From positions 8,923,001 to 8,987,000 of the forward strand of contig JAYKKI010000023.1 in the NCBI GenBank assembly GCA_039881145.1: a DNA stretch of 64,000 bases, in the 5' to 3' direction. Every line of letters begins with the position of its first letter. The first letter of the stretch is position 1. The notes beneath the pieces were generated by a model. The model saw only the letters and a program-made list of their open reading frames with translations. It was not told where the DNA came from and searched no databases. A program made the translations under genes and the position numbers. Positions 10,801 through 21,971 of the stretch are shown in pieces. The stretch comes from Druceiella hillmani (taxonomy: Eukaryota > Arthropoda > Insecta > Lepidoptera > Hepialidae).

Positions 10801-12669
10801 TTCTTTCAATTTTATTTTTAAAATTATTTACCATTAATTTTACCTGTCAATTTAAGTTTCATAGTTTAAATTAAAGATGTGAATTGTTTTTGTTTTTTTA
10901 AATTTTTTGTGCAATTGACGAAACATTAGAGTTCATTTGTATATAATCATGCGTTTTATCATTATATAATTATTATTTCTTGCTTTCGATCAAGAAGTTA
11001 AATAAGACTTGATTACCAAAAATAATTTTGTTAAGTTACTTTAATAATTTAAATTTCCGGGTTTATAAATGAGATGTCCATGGTTTTTCACTCGTCACCT
11101 CTATTTTTCTGGAAGGTAATATGGTAACCCTAAAGTAATTATAATGTGTCTTCTAAGTCTTCGCGTAGCCTAAATTAGGCTTTTAACTACTTTTTAATGG
11201 AGAAACAAGGATAAGCAAAAGATGAGACTTGATCTAAACACGTAAAATTGGGATTACTTTTGACAAATAACGTACTGCGCAACAGAGAGTAGTTAGTAGA
11301 TATCGAAGCAAGCTAATAAATAGAGAAAAGTTAATTTATGACAAATTAGCTTATATTCGCGTAGATTTTCGAAAATAATTCCCAGAAACAAAATTAAGAA
11401 TTTGAAAGCAGAATGAAAATTAAAAAACGTCCAGCCTCACTGTTTATACTGCTAATACCCATATTTACACTGTGCACCAAAGTTAATTCAAAACAAAACT
11501 TGTTTGAAATTTTTTTAATGAAGCCAGTTTCCTAAATTATTTTTCGTCGGTTTTTATTGTTAAATGCTTTTTTATGACAAAAATTAAATAATGCTTCTTA
11601 ATTACAGGATAATAAAAATAATAATTACAAAACTATGCCAAAAAGGTTCATATTAACTATAACAGATTCATCTCAGCATATACTGTACACATAAGAAAAA
11701 CATTTCCACTGATCGCCAAATGCACGATCAGCTCCGATGAAATAAAAAAATATCAATATGCGATGTATTATACAAATACCAAAAGCAAAACACTCAGGAG
11801 GCTAAAAGTGTTGATCCGTTTCGGCTAATTGCTGAAGGGTTTGAAATCTAATTGCACAGTGAATTTTTTTGCTATCGACACTGAATATTTCTAAATCAAA
11901 CGCATACTTCAAATATATTATCAAAGACACGTGATAAGTACGCACCTAGAAGAATGATACAACATAAAAGCTATCATTGCTAGAAAAATAGTCAAAAAAT
12001 ATTGAGAAATAGTCTTATTTAATTCAATTATATGAAGTGAACTTTATCGAAGTTATAACAAATTTGGTTGCAGATAAATTATTTTCTTCTTAAAATAGTG
12101 CCTTATTTTTTTTTAAATAATGCCTAATTAAAACAAACCTATGCTTTGAGTATGTACTTGTAATCTTCCCACAGCAACCTCATGATTCATAACCGTTGTA
12201 ATAAGTTTTTGATTACTCATTTAACACACCTAGCCCGCGGCATGTTATGAATCACATTTAAGACATATAAGCTTTATCCATACTTAAATATTAAAGTTTC
12301 ATCTCATGGAAGCTTTTAAACGGAAATGAAAAATTTCCACCACACCGCTGTAGCATGCATTTTAATCTTACTAGGAACTGAAATGTCCAAGATTAATATA
12401 ATTTTGGGTAAAAGTACCCGGTGGAAATTTTTGAACTTCAGGAAATAATTCAAATCGAAGTGAAAAATAATATTATTAGTAGATTCCGTTAATTAAAATC
12501 ATATCCAAAACAGCATCATGAACGGTATTGCTAAGTATTGTTTAGAGTAGTTTTTAAAGTTTCTGGTCCGGTCAGGGAAGACCATTTACTTAAAGATCTC
12601 ATCCCAATTAATCTTGGTAGTTGCAATGAGACGAAGAATTGTGTAAATACAAGTATCTATGTTGATACT
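10801..12669. other. A/T-rich DNA, one distant inverted repeat
   Basis: GAAAAATTTCCACC (12328) and GGTGGAAATTTTT (12420) form 13-bp inverted arms about 80 bases apart, around a mildly GC-richer core. Nothing else was assigned in this stretch. Confidence 0.45.
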
Positions 12670-13157
12670 AAAACGACTGGAACTCGCACTACGAGGGTTC
12701 CGTACACATTTAGGCATTTATAAACATTTAACGGTACATAATATTCTTATTAAACTATTTACAACGTTTTAATTTTTTAGAATGAATATATATCGCTGCT
12801 ATATCTTTCACAAGCCATATTTAAAAAAATATATTTTTTAAGTGATATAATTACAAATTCACAATTTTCGATTTTTCCTCTTACTTGTTTTGTGAGACCT
12901 TGCTTTTTACGAAATTTCATGATTCTAGGTCAACGGAAAGTACCCTGTAGGTTTTAATTTACTTCGAGTGTCAAAATATGAGGCATAAATGGCCGTATTT
13001 TTAGGGTTCTTCTTAATTGCATTGATTTAAACCCGATCGTAGAATTTCAACTTTTGATACCTCTACGCGTTCCTGAGCAAAATAGTCTCGACAAACAGAC
13101 GGACAATGAACTGATCCAATAAAGGTCCCTTTTTTCTTTTGAGGTATGAAACCCTAA
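12670..13157 (-). repeat. Family A, near full-length minus-strand copy
   Basis: Read on the minus strand it starts TTTCTTAGGGTTTCATACCT at 13160, then CAAAAGAAAAAAGGGACC and GTCCGTCTGTTTGTCG. It ends at 12679-12710 with TACGGAACCCTCGTAGTGCG then AGTTCC. The tail just before the end, with CGTTAAATGTTTATAAATGC, matches 38680-38730 and 47890-47925. This copy defines both ends well. Confidence 0.75.
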
Positions 13158-13390
13158 GAAACAGGTTTTTAAATTGATGCTGAATAACTTGTTAGAGTAT
13201 AACCTTAGATTGGGCTCAGTCATACAAACCTGTTGTCAAGGAATTAAAGTTCTCTTGTGTCTATAATTGCAGAATCAATCAAATGTAAGATTATGCAGGA
13301 TGTAAATTATTATATATGACTCAACTTAAAAGAATAAAAAAGGGGCATGCTGTTGAAATAATCGTCCTGCAAAAGATAAAATTCGAAATC

Positions 13391-13580
13391 TTTGACATGT
13401 TGCATTATAGTAAATAAAGCCTTTGACATTTTGCATTGTAGTAAACAAAAGTTTTGACATGTTGCGTTATAGTAAATACAATTTTTATCGTGTTGCATTG
13501 TATTAAACAAAAACTTTGACAAGTTGTATTGTAGTCAACAAAAGCTTTGACATGCTGCATTGTAATAAACAAAAGCTTTG
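13391..13580. repeat. Minisatellite, six units of 31 bp
   Basis: The unit is close to TTTGACATGTTGCATTRTAG followed by TAAAYAAAAGC. Units start at 13391, 13422 and every 31 bases after that, with about 10-25% divergence by eye. The array ends at AAAAGCTTTGG. An open minus-strand frame across it has no recognisable protein. Confidence 0.93.
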
Positions 13581-14146
13581 GTGTGTGATTTAATATCCCA
13601 GGGTTACTTTTTACAGGGTTATTACTAGTATAACCTCAAAAACACATTATCTCTCATTCGCCATCAAGGAATATATCGACCATATCAATTATTGATTAAA
13701 CAGCAGAAATGTTGTTCCACCATAAATCCATGCGCTTTTTGTTATAATTAATTTGAAAATAACTACTTGCCTTAAGGAAACTTATCTTCAATTGTCCACT
13801 AAAACAAAATACTTGGAGTTTATGACTTATTATGAACTACAAAGATCGAAATTTAAAAAAAAATTCTGCAAAATTTCACAAGTTTATAATCAAGATCCCA
13901 AATTAAACGCGACACATCACTAGTATAACCTCAAAAACAAGAGGGAGAAAGAGAAATCCACTATTTTCTTTTCCGATAAGTTCAAATGCCTGAACAAATG
14001 TTGTAAGCATAAATTCAGTCACCTGATCGCAAAACTGTAGGTGGAGGCGTACTGAAGAGAGTACAGCATACAAAAATATATTGTTTGTGTTATATAATAT
14101 ACATAACTTCAAGCTAAAATGCAACAGTGAAACTGATTTCTTTTAC
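13581..14146. other. A/T-rich DNA with two copies of a short phrase
   Basis: CTAGTATAACCTCAAAAACA occurs at 13626-13645 and again at 13919-13938, about 293 bases apart. Their surroundings are not otherwise alike. No gene was seen. Confidence 0.5.
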
Positions 14147-14266
14147 AGATCAAATAAATATAGTGTACTATATCCGGAAGATCATGGTGTATTTATTTTC
14201 CCCTACATGTTCAAAACAAATGCACTATTAGTTATACACAATACTAGAAATTATGGATATAGATGA
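14147..14266 (+). CDS. Weak exon-like open segment, unrecognised
   Basis: A good acceptor-like sequence (GATTTCTTTTACAG) ends at 14146. The frame after it is open to a TGA at 14264-14266 and includes VLYPEDHGVFIFPYMF. Nothing in it matches a family I know. A similar situation recurs at 14454. Both could be terminal exons of one plus-strand gene or chance frames. I see no upstream exon to join them to. Confidence 0.18.
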   Translation, partial: RSNKYSVLYPEDHGVFIFPYMFKTNALLVIHNTRNYGYR

Positions 14267-14453
14267 TAAATCAATGGTATAATATACTCTGAAGACGCGT
14301 TTCACAATTTCATTGTTCGTGGAAAAAGAAATAAGAAAATTTAGCTTTTTGTTAACAACAGCCTCCGTCGCACAAGGACTTTCAGCAAGTCTCGCATGCA
14401 TCATACAACGATAGTTTGGAGCTAATAAAACATTTATTTATTTTAGTTTTCAG

Positions 14454-14637
14454 AGAAATTACTCAATGTGAAGTTTTCGTTGATTATCTGGGGACTGAAG
14501 AAGTTAATTTTGCTGAATTTAAATCTAAAATAAATTGTCTGTACGAATTCGATTTTCAAATTAATTTCTCTGCAGTTTATGACATACGAAATAAACGGCA
14601 CATCGCTGTCCAGCCAATAACTTACTATCGGGAATGA
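14454..14637 (+). CDS. Weak exon-like open segment, unrecognised
   Basis: TTTATTTTAGTTTTCAG is acceptor-like and ends at 14453. The following frame runs about 60 codons to a TGA, includes TEEVNFAEFKSKINCLYEF, and has a codon mix more protein-like than most frames nearby. No domain is recognised, and the opposite strand is also open here, which lowers confidence. Confidence 0.2.
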
Positions 14638-14689
14638 TCGAGTCTGACGTGACATCGGTAAATGTAAGAGAATACTGACAGTATCAACG

Positions 14690-14970
14690 CCAAATTAATC
14701 AGCCGATATTTTGATCCACCGCCAACTCGGAGCGTAGCTCGATGACCATAAATCCTGAGACGCTCGGGGCCATAACTCGCTTCTGACTGGGCCGTCCCGT
14801 CGTATCGCGCGACCGATCTAGAATGTTTCGCTCAAAGGCGCCCGCTCTTCTATTCACATACGGGCGCAGCGAATGAGTTACGCAAGAGATCGGCGTCGAA
14901 GAAACAGTACCGAGTCGACGTTCGGATAAATTAATCATTTGCCAATAACGCGGCCGTTCGGCGTAAGAGC
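14690..14970. promoter_or_regulatory. GC-rich island, candidate conserved non-coding element
   Basis: This CpG-rich block is bounded on both sides by AATTAATC words (14691 and 14930), which are homeodomain-type core sites. GATCCACCGCC, CGGGCGCAGCG and CGCGGCCGTTCGG lie inside. A 79-codon minus-strand frame has no recognised protein. The sharp change in composition suggests selection or a regulatory role; that is inference. Confidence 0.35.
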
Positions 14971-15774
14971 AATCGATTATTTTTACAAGATATGAAAGGG
15001 ATAGGTAACCAAAGAAATAATTGCAATGAGGAAACGTGCAAAATTAAGAAATATATGACTAGATCAAAAGGGAGAAAGGTTTCAAAACTGTTGTTTTCTA
15101 CCTGAGCAACGTTTTTATCAATTTACTAATATAGATCATAGAAAAAACATTCCGACCACTCAGAAAGAATATACATACTGCCTTCTCTTAAACTTTAAGC
15201 TTTGCATTTAAACATGGAAAGTATTTTTAGTTAAGGATACGACCATTTTTGGTTGATGATAACAAAATATAAATAAAATAATCTCCTGAAAAAAAGGAAA
15301 ATAATTCTACAAGCATCAGGAAGTAAGAAGAAAGTACTAAATTATAATAATAAGACTGAAATAAAATCAACCAAGTCCTAATTAGCCTTGAGCATCTAGC
15401 AACGTATCAACAGTATCATGTATAAACCATTAATAAACTTAATGTTTGGACTAAAGAACAATGATTGCACATGATCCATAGACGTTTATGGTAAAATAAT
15501 TATGAAAAGAATGCCAAGAATTTTGTGAAATTCTCGAAAACGATTAGTTTCAGACACATAATTTTTCTGTAGTTTTTAATGGTCATTCACGTAAACGATA
15601 CCAATTTCTTTACAATTGAATTTCGGGGAACAAGTAAGGATTGCACTTTTCGTGTCAATTGTTTTTTAAATTACAAAAAACAATGCAAGCTAAAATTAAA
15701 ATAAAAGTTTTATAATATCTTAAGAATAACTTTTCATCAGATACCTTACTTAACCTGCTTAAATATACAAATGT
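14971..15774. other. A/T-rich DNA, nothing recognised
   Basis: No gene or repeat unit was identified. Confidence 0.5.
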
Positions 15775-15794
15775 CTATATATATATATATATAT
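15775..15794. repeat. Short (TA)n tract
   Basis: Ten TA units, the shortest of the series. Confidence 0.9.
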
Positions 15795-15839
15795 GTTTTT
15801 TTTAATCAGAGAAAAAAGACTTCAAATTTTAACACCGAT

Positions 15840-15990
15840 ACTAAGTGTGGCCAAGCAATATATATTATATTATGCCAAGCCATGGGAATGTGTAGTTAAT
15901 AAGAAAAATATCCGTAGCAGACAGACAGACATCGAAGTCTCACTTTATTTTGTTTTCATTTTTTAACTACTTTCATACGGAATACTAAAA
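15840..15990 (-). repeat. Family A 5' fragment, minus strand
   Basis: The minus strand reads TTTTAGTATTCCGTATGAAA..., then AGTGAGACTTCGATG and TCTGTCTGTCTGC. These correspond to the family A start (TTAGGGTTCCGTACC) and its CTGTCTGTCTG run. The remainder to the left is unrecognisable. Confidence 0.5.
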
Positions 15991-16117
15991 TGGACATACA
16001 AAGGAAAAAAGGACATACAAGAATGGAAAAAGGCAATTAAGCTAGCGTACACTTATTTAAATAGAAACAGACCGTGTTTAAAAATCAAAGGAAATCAAAA
16101 ATTATGCCGATATTAAT

Positions 16118-16176
16118 ATATATTTCTTTATAAAATATATATTTTTTTATAAAATATATATTTTTTTAAATTTAGT
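16118..16176. repeat. Short A/T tandem repeat, about 19-bp unit, three copies
   Basis: TATATATTTYTTTATAAAA is repeated three times, the last copy being partial. Confidence 0.8.
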
Positions 16177-16313
16177 TGATAAAGAACCTCTACGATTATT
16201 ATATTGTTTAAAAGGTTAAAGTATGAAAATGGTAAGATATGAGCTAACTAATTCTGGTATAATAACATTTTTTTCCAATCTTTGACATCAGATTAAAATT
16301 ATTTGACGTATAT

Positions 16314-16559
16314 AACAAAATTTGTCAAAAGCATGCAAAGTTAATTGATGTGACAAAATTAGTCAAAAAACGCGTAAAGTTGGTTGATGTGTCAAAATTT
16401 GTCAAAACGTGTAAAGTTGGTTGATAGGACAAAATTTGTCAAAAGCGCGTAAAGTTGGTTGATATGACAAAATTTGTCAAAAACATGTAAAGTTGGTTGA
16501 TGTTACAAATTTTGCCATAAGCGCGTAAAGTTGTTTGATGTGACAAAATTTGTCAAAAG
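16314..16559. repeat. Minisatellite, seven units of about 37-39 bp, each with a palindrome
   Basis: The unit is close to GTTGGTTGATGTGACAAAAT followed by TTGTCAAAAGCGCGTAAA. Most units hold TGACAAA-A-TTTGTCA, a 7-bp inverted repeat around a single base. The palindrome and GTAAAGTTGGTTGAT are the best-kept parts; the GCGCG/ACATG junction varies. No open frame crosses it. Confidence 0.93.
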
Positions 16560-16899
16560 ATTTATAATAATACAGAATAATTAAAAAAAGACTAATTTTT
16601 TGGCCTAGCAAGTCATAATTTCTTGACCTAGCAAGTCACATTCCTTACATTCATATTACCAGTCCAACCAACAATACCCTCTCAATTTTTCATGCAAGTC
16701 AACGAGTAGAATTTAATTTTCTGTAGTATTGTATAGAAATTATATTAATAAAATATGATTTCAGTATTGCAAAATAGGTATAAAAACATTACGAATTTCT
16801 GAATGAATTCTGATATTACCAAACTCCTTTATGTAAGGAGAGAAATAATAAAGAAAATATAAACCAAAAGATTTCCAGAATTTAAAGCTAGATAATCCT

Positions 16900-16945
16900 C
16901 GGTACTCTCTCGGTCTCGGTACTCTCGGTCTCGGTACTCTCCTTT
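16900..16945. repeat. 15-bp tandem repeat (GGTCTCGGTACTCTC)
   Basis: About three units of GGTCTCGGTACTCTC, with a slightly altered first copy. Confidence 0.88.
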
Positions 16946-17108
16946 ACTCTTTGAACGTCTATACCATTGTTTAAGTATTTCAAAAAGAATAATTAACGTG
17001 CAAACTCTTTCTAAAGAAAAGTACACAAATTGTTTTTAATTTTATATAATATTTTTACAAAATGTTTCATCTGTGTTTAGCACTATTTATTCTATCGCAA
17101 TATGAGCA

Positions 17109-17216
<108 letters not shown>

Positions 17217-17499
17217 TTGAAGTACATGGAACGAAATAAACAACAATACTTGTATTGACAGTCGCGATGTTTTAACTCATAACAAATGCAAGATATGTCG
17301 ACTAAAAGCAACTAACTAAGAACGAAATGATTAAATAATATCTTGTATATTTATGTTAGCAGCACTTACCTAAGCAGCAAGTCTTATCACTTGTATAGAT
17401 AAATTTGACCTCTAAACCTCTTGACTCCACATGACACAAGGGGCTGTGATGTAGAATTGAATAACTTCCATTTATCCATTTCGACATTACATTTTTGAT

Positions 17500-18050
17500 T
17501 GTACTTCATGTTGGCAACGTACAAAATTATCACCACAAAGACAGGGCACAATAGCTGGCTGCAATCAATAAACTCACAGATTGATCTATTAGCCAACACG
17601 AACGATTTGGCGAGATCTTGCAAGCAAATTTGCCGATACCACGTCCAGCTTGACCGCAGACGTTACGCCGATATCGATATCACAATACATAACAATCGTA
17701 ATGCAATTTGAATAATCAATTTCGCAAGGGTACAAGTGGCAAAGGTCCAGAAAGAATGGCGGAGCGATGTCCCGAGGCTAAAGTTCCGCGTTGGCATTGA
17801 ACGATCGCCGACGAGCCGAGAGCGAGTTGTGAAACGCTCGGTTGACATATAAGGAGATAATTAATCTGACATCGATCAAACAAAACGCTTGCGAAATAAT
17901 TGAAAGCCGAATGAATGAAGGAATGAATCGAATGCCAAATAGGCGGAAGATAATAATTTAACGCTGATTGATGTTTGGAGTGGTCAGGTGGCGGGTGGGA
18001 TCTATGCGGTCGTGGCTACGGGGATCTACCGAGACTAGCAGGTAAAGGTG
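17500..18050 (+). promoter_or_regulatory. GC-rich, homeodomain-site-rich segment, TATA box and donor-like end
   Basis: This is a long unique segment with balanced composition. It holds CTGCAATCAATAAACTC (17557 on) and TGATTGATG (17966 on), which are Hox/TALE-type cores, plus several AATTAAT/ATAATT words. TATAAGG lies at 17848-17854. CTAGCAG|GTAAAG at 18035-18047 matches the splice-donor consensus strongly. The order GC-rich block, TATAAGG, about 190 bases, donor repeats that seen at 6.5 kb. A first non-coding exon or an enhancer are both possible. No conserved protein could be read in the segment before the donor. Confidence 0.38.
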
Positions 18051-18281
18051 TTACGGATGGTATGAGAAAAGGCTTAGACATATCTCCAGTTATATTTAAC
18101 ACGTTTAGTGCGGATATCGACACATAGTTGACTTACGAAGATTACTTTGCGTGTCTGATATCAACGTATTATAAACTCGACATTTAAAAGAAATTCAAAA
18201 AGAACTCTGGATTTTTTCTTCAGATTGTATTGTATTTCTTCATTCTGAGTTAAAAATTAAACACAAAACGGTAATTGTAGA
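18051..18281. other. Unassigned unique DNA
   Basis: No gene or repeat identified. Confidence 0.5.
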
Positions 18282-18325
18282 AAAATAAAAGTTACTCAAC
18301 TGTAATTGTTTTTCCTCGTTAATAT
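18282..18325. repeat. Dispersed short repeat, copy 1
   Basis: AAATAAAAGTTACTCAACTG, then TAATTGTTTTTCCTCGTTAATA, resembles 19009-19052. About 80% is identical by eye. Confidence 0.6.
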
Positions 18326-18379
18326 CGGTGTGGCGTAGTACATTCAAAATTAAGTACCGCCCTGAAGGTATTAATACAT

Positions 18380-18475
18380 AATTTGAAGACGATGTCTAAA
18401 GATCAGCCGGTCTAAGTCTAGTGGTCTACAAGCAAGTCTTCTAATCAATTATTGAATACAGATATAATTTCGAGT
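18380..18475 (+). repeat. Possible decayed tRNA-derived SINE
   Basis: TAAGTCTAGTGGTCTACAAG resembles an A-box region. ATTTCGAGTAAA about 60 bases later resembles a worn B box. Two weak matches at a plausible spacing are all there is. Confidence 0.2.
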
Positions 18476-18917
18476 AAATAGAAGATTCATCTTCGACTTG
18501 TGAAATTATATTTTTATTTTCATTTAATGCGTACCTAAACTAATTTAAAATGACTGCTGAGTCTTATAGCTTATTTAAAACCGCATTGAAGATTTTGACG
18601 GTTTCTTTTTCGTTTGAACAGCTCCTTTACATTTTACCTCTAATGTGGCAAAAATTATTTCCCTATAAAATATAATAAAAGCCTTCGTAGAAAAACATTA
18701 AACATTTACTTAAACTTTTTTTACTATTAAACTTTTCTCTAATATTACTCTTGCACAATATTTATTATAAACCAATTTATGTTGTCAATTCACTTTAACT
18801 GACTTTTTCGTTACTAACATTAACTACATATTAATACATTAGATCCTAAAATGACAAAATAAAATCAAATACTGTTACAATTAAAACATAATTCATGTAT
18901 TTTAATATTTAAAATCG

Positions 18918-18958
18918 ATGTTCTTTAAATATCATATATTTTAATATTTAAAGAACAT
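18918..18958. repeat. Perfect 15-bp inverted repeat
   Basis: ATGTTCTTTAAATAT (18918-18932) and its exact reverse complement (18944-18958) flank an 11-base A/T loop. Confidence 0.85.
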
Positions 18959-19008
18959 AACATGAAAAATGGATTGAAGTTAAAATGGAGTAATTATTTA
19001 TTGTAATG

Positions 19009-19052
19009 GAAAATAAATTTACTCAACTATAAATGTTTTTTTCCTCATTAAT
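19009..19052. repeat. Dispersed short repeat, copy 2
   Basis: Second copy of the unit at 18282-18325 (AAATAAATTTACTCAACTAT, then AAATGTTTTTTTCCTCATTAATA). Confidence 0.6.
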
Positions 19053-19980
19053 AGTTTAATACTCGTAACATTCAGTTAATATTTTCCTTGTTTTTTTATA
19101 ATAAATTGCTAGATCAAGGGTTATTTCTGTTTTTTAATAATATCGTAGCACACGACGGTGCCCAGACAAAGTCTCGAAAAAACCTGGTGCGCGCACGCCA
19201 AACTATTAACACAAACCATTTTGAGCTCCTTTTGATTTTCCTATAGTTTAAAATCGTATACAATATAGAACTAAAATTACATAGGCCTAAGGAGATTTAT
19301 AAATTTGGCATCATTAACTAAAATTTATGTCAACCGGGAAAAAAAAATTGACGAGTATGTAAACCAAAATTGTGCGAAATTAACTGCCACAAGAACTGTT
19401 TAAATTTAATCTTAAATATTTTCGTATAAACTTACTAAATTATACAACACATTAAGTTCCGCTTGGAAAAAGTACTTGGAATTTGATTCATATTTAACTG
19501 TTCATGATATCAAATGATATCTCAAGAGAACTAATCACTTTTTTTACGTTCATATTTTTATTGCGATTTATATAAACCACTCTTAATCAATTCTATCCTT
19601 CATAACTTAATAAATTGATAGATCAATGAAATAGATACCTGAGTGCCAAAGTTTTTGGATGTTTGGTTTACAACTTCTTTAAAAAAACACGGGGTGTCAT
19701 AAATAAAACATATGAGTAGTCATTCCTCTACTCAATTAACTATGATGATACCGACGGAACGTTTAGTAGAATCATAAGACCGGCCATCGGCGTGTGAACG
19801 AACTATCATAATTGAAAACAACTGAGTGTGGCGCCGTGCCGTAGGTAGGCGAGTACTTATGTCGTGAAAGAAAGCAAAGTTGATTCAAGTGCGTTCGCAT
19901 CCAAAAAAAACTAATTAATTAAAAGTGTTTAGTTCTCTTTTTTCATACGTTCATATCATCAAGTCTCTGACGAGAGAACA
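19053..19980. other. Unassigned DNA, GC-richer patches
   Basis: Two more balanced patches (19145-19215 and 19745-19890) contain CGCGCACGCC and GTGGCGCCGTGCC words but no recognisable gene. The second leads into the tRNA-like fragment. Confidence 0.4.
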
Positions 19981-20045
19981 GACTGCGGGTTAGCGGATAA
20001 GGCGTTCCATTGTCAGGTGACTCGAGTTCATTGCACTACCGTCAC
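19981..20045 (+). repeat. tRNA(Arg)-like fragment or SINE head
   Basis: GGGTTAGCGGATAAGGCGTT (19987 on) closely resembles the D-arm/A-box region of insect tRNA-Arg (GGATAAGGCG). CTCGAGTTCATTGC (20021 on) sits where a B box would be but is degraded. The outer bases GACTGCG and CTACCGTC pair only partly. At about 63 bases it is shorter than a tRNA, and no anticodon arm is convincing. A SINE head or tRNA pseudogene is more likely than a working tRNA. Confidence 0.4.
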
Positions 20046-20340
20046 TTTTCTTTATTTACATTTTTTAAACCGCATGCGAGATGTTATGAAAGATGAATAC
20101 GGTTGGCCCGTAACGTGTATCAGTAACCGGTTTTGACATCGGCGAAGATATTTATATAGTGGTAAGGGATGATGGGAATGGGAATATTTTTAATAATTCA
20201 TTATATAGAGCATCAGTGTAATTATTGTAGTAAAATGGTATAAACAGTTGGACGTGATTATTTAATTAATAAATATATATCGTTTGAAACGTCTACACAA
20301 CTCTATTACTACTTTACAAAGGTTCAATAGCTTTTAAATA

Positions 20341-20389
20341 CCATTTAACAATTGTGGGTTAGTAAGTCCAACCCACTATAATTAAATGG
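20341..20389. repeat. Imperfect 20-bp inverted repeat
   Basis: CCATTTAACAATTGTGGGTT (20341-20360) and AACCCACTATAATTAAATGG (20370-20389) pair with a few mismatches around a 9-base loop. Confidence 0.8.
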
Positions 20390-21494
20390 TTTGAAGTGAA
20401 ATCCTTATGGTCCGCAGAAGCGGGTTGACCAAGTTATCGGATTGCTTAACTTTCGTCCGACGTTCGGCGTTAGTGAATTTACGACGTTAATCACCTCTTA
20501 TACGTATAGCACCTTTTAATCCAACCTATTCCTTTCATGGCTACGACCGTGTTGACAAAATTGGGGTCACAGCGGAAAAAATAGGAATATAAATTATTAG
20601 TTACATTAAATTTATGAAAAATGCGTTAACTGTCCGAAAAAATTAAATATATTCAGATTATTTTTGGATTATTTTAAGTATTCATAAAAACCGTATATTT
20701 GGGAATTCGAAATTAGCGGGCGAGTTTTTCATTTTTTCACTTTTTCTTTTCAATATCGGTGACATTACCATATTCAATCATATAATCGATACAGCTTTCA
20801 ATAATTATCAACAACTGAACTTAAATTTTCTCCCGAAAATAAAAACACTCGCTATACTTCAGTGTAGAGTGAAATCTGTACATAAAATAAAACTGTATGG
20901 AGATTGTATTTGTACACGCTTCACGTAAACATTTCTGAATATATTTTAATAAAACTTTACAGTTTTATGTCTAAGAACTTCAGTCAGTACCTGTAATATA
21001 AATCATCACGCTATTCCTCATAGTGGTTGAGTAAAGTAACATGAAAGTTTGACATGTGGACATAAAGTTTTAAATATTTTTAAAATTAATTAAAAGCAAC
21101 ATTTATTTCTTTTATGGCTTTAATGCTTGCTTAGATTATAAAATATAGTTTTAACATTCTCCACTAGATGAATGCGTGTGTTTTATTCATATGTTTAATT
21201 TAATAATAATTTATATTTATAAATTAAGAACTGCAATATCATCACTACCTATCAAAGTCATGGGTTTCCTTGGCGTGCAACTCAGAGGAAGAAAGTTTGA
21301 GGAATTGGAAGTGTTAGTATATCAAGACTTCTCTGGAATAAAAAGCGGCAAAAATTGGTAATCTTGATTTACGTATACGTTCTATGTCTTCAGTACCTGT
21401 ATTTAAATTTGTTTTAATCCATTCAATTACCTCTTGGAGCTTAATCTTATCAAGCTTATCAAGTTTTCATTCTGTACATCGTTTTCAATCACTT

Positions 21495-21498
<4 letters not shown>
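20390..21498. other. Unassigned DNA, mild GC-rich patch at 20400-20575
   Basis: The patch holds GTCCGACGTTCGGCG and GTTTAACGTCGTAAATTC-like words on opposite strands, but no repeat match. The rest is A/T-rich. A 61-codon frame at 21176-21361 (GFLGVQLRGRKFEELEVL) is unrecognised. Confidence 0.4.

Positions 21499-21560
<62 letters not shown>
21499..21560. repeat. (TA)n microsatellite
   Basis: About 31 uninterrupted TA units. Confidence 0.97.
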
Positions 21561-21564
<4 letters not shown>

Positions 21565-21819
21565 TATGTTTCTTTTAATTTATACATTGTAATAACTATT
21601 CGTAACGACTTTTGACTAACTCGACACTAATGTTTAGACATTTGTACAATATTTAGTTAACTGAATTGAATTAACTGATTTTGTTGTATCGTATCCGATA
21701 TTTGTATGTTTCGTTTTCTAAGTTGGCATTGAAATTTTATAAATAATTTACACAATAAGAATAAATTAAAATAAAAAAAATTGTAAATGCATATTTTCAA
21801 TTATCAAGAATTAAAATTC

Positions 21820-21971
21820 AACGCACATGTACGACTTTTCGACGACAAAAAGGTCCTCGTCTGCAAATTAGTATGGACACCTCCGTATTAGTATGGTCGC
21901 CGATACTAATTTGTAGACGAGGACTTTTTGTCTTCCGAAATTTTTTGGAAAGTCGTACATGTGAGTTGCGT
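21820..21971. mobile_element. Foldback element, about 150 bp
   Basis: The left arm runs ACGCACATGTACGAC...GACAAAAAGGTCCTCGTCTG then CAAATTAGTAT. The right arm is its reverse complement, ATACTAATTTGTAGACGAGG, then ACTTTTTGTC...GTCGTACATGTG. The right arm carries a short insertion (TTCCGAAATTTTTTGG) and the left arm has an extra G. The central 30 bases repeat GTATTAGTATGG. Nearly the whole element is palindromic, as in a MITE or a copied arm. No clear target-site duplication was seen. Confidence 0.75.

Noticed and set aside
13391..16559. CRISPR-like look of the regular 31- and 38-bp arrays
   Set aside because: The whole unit repeats with no unique spacers, and the DNA is clearly animal; these are minisatellites.
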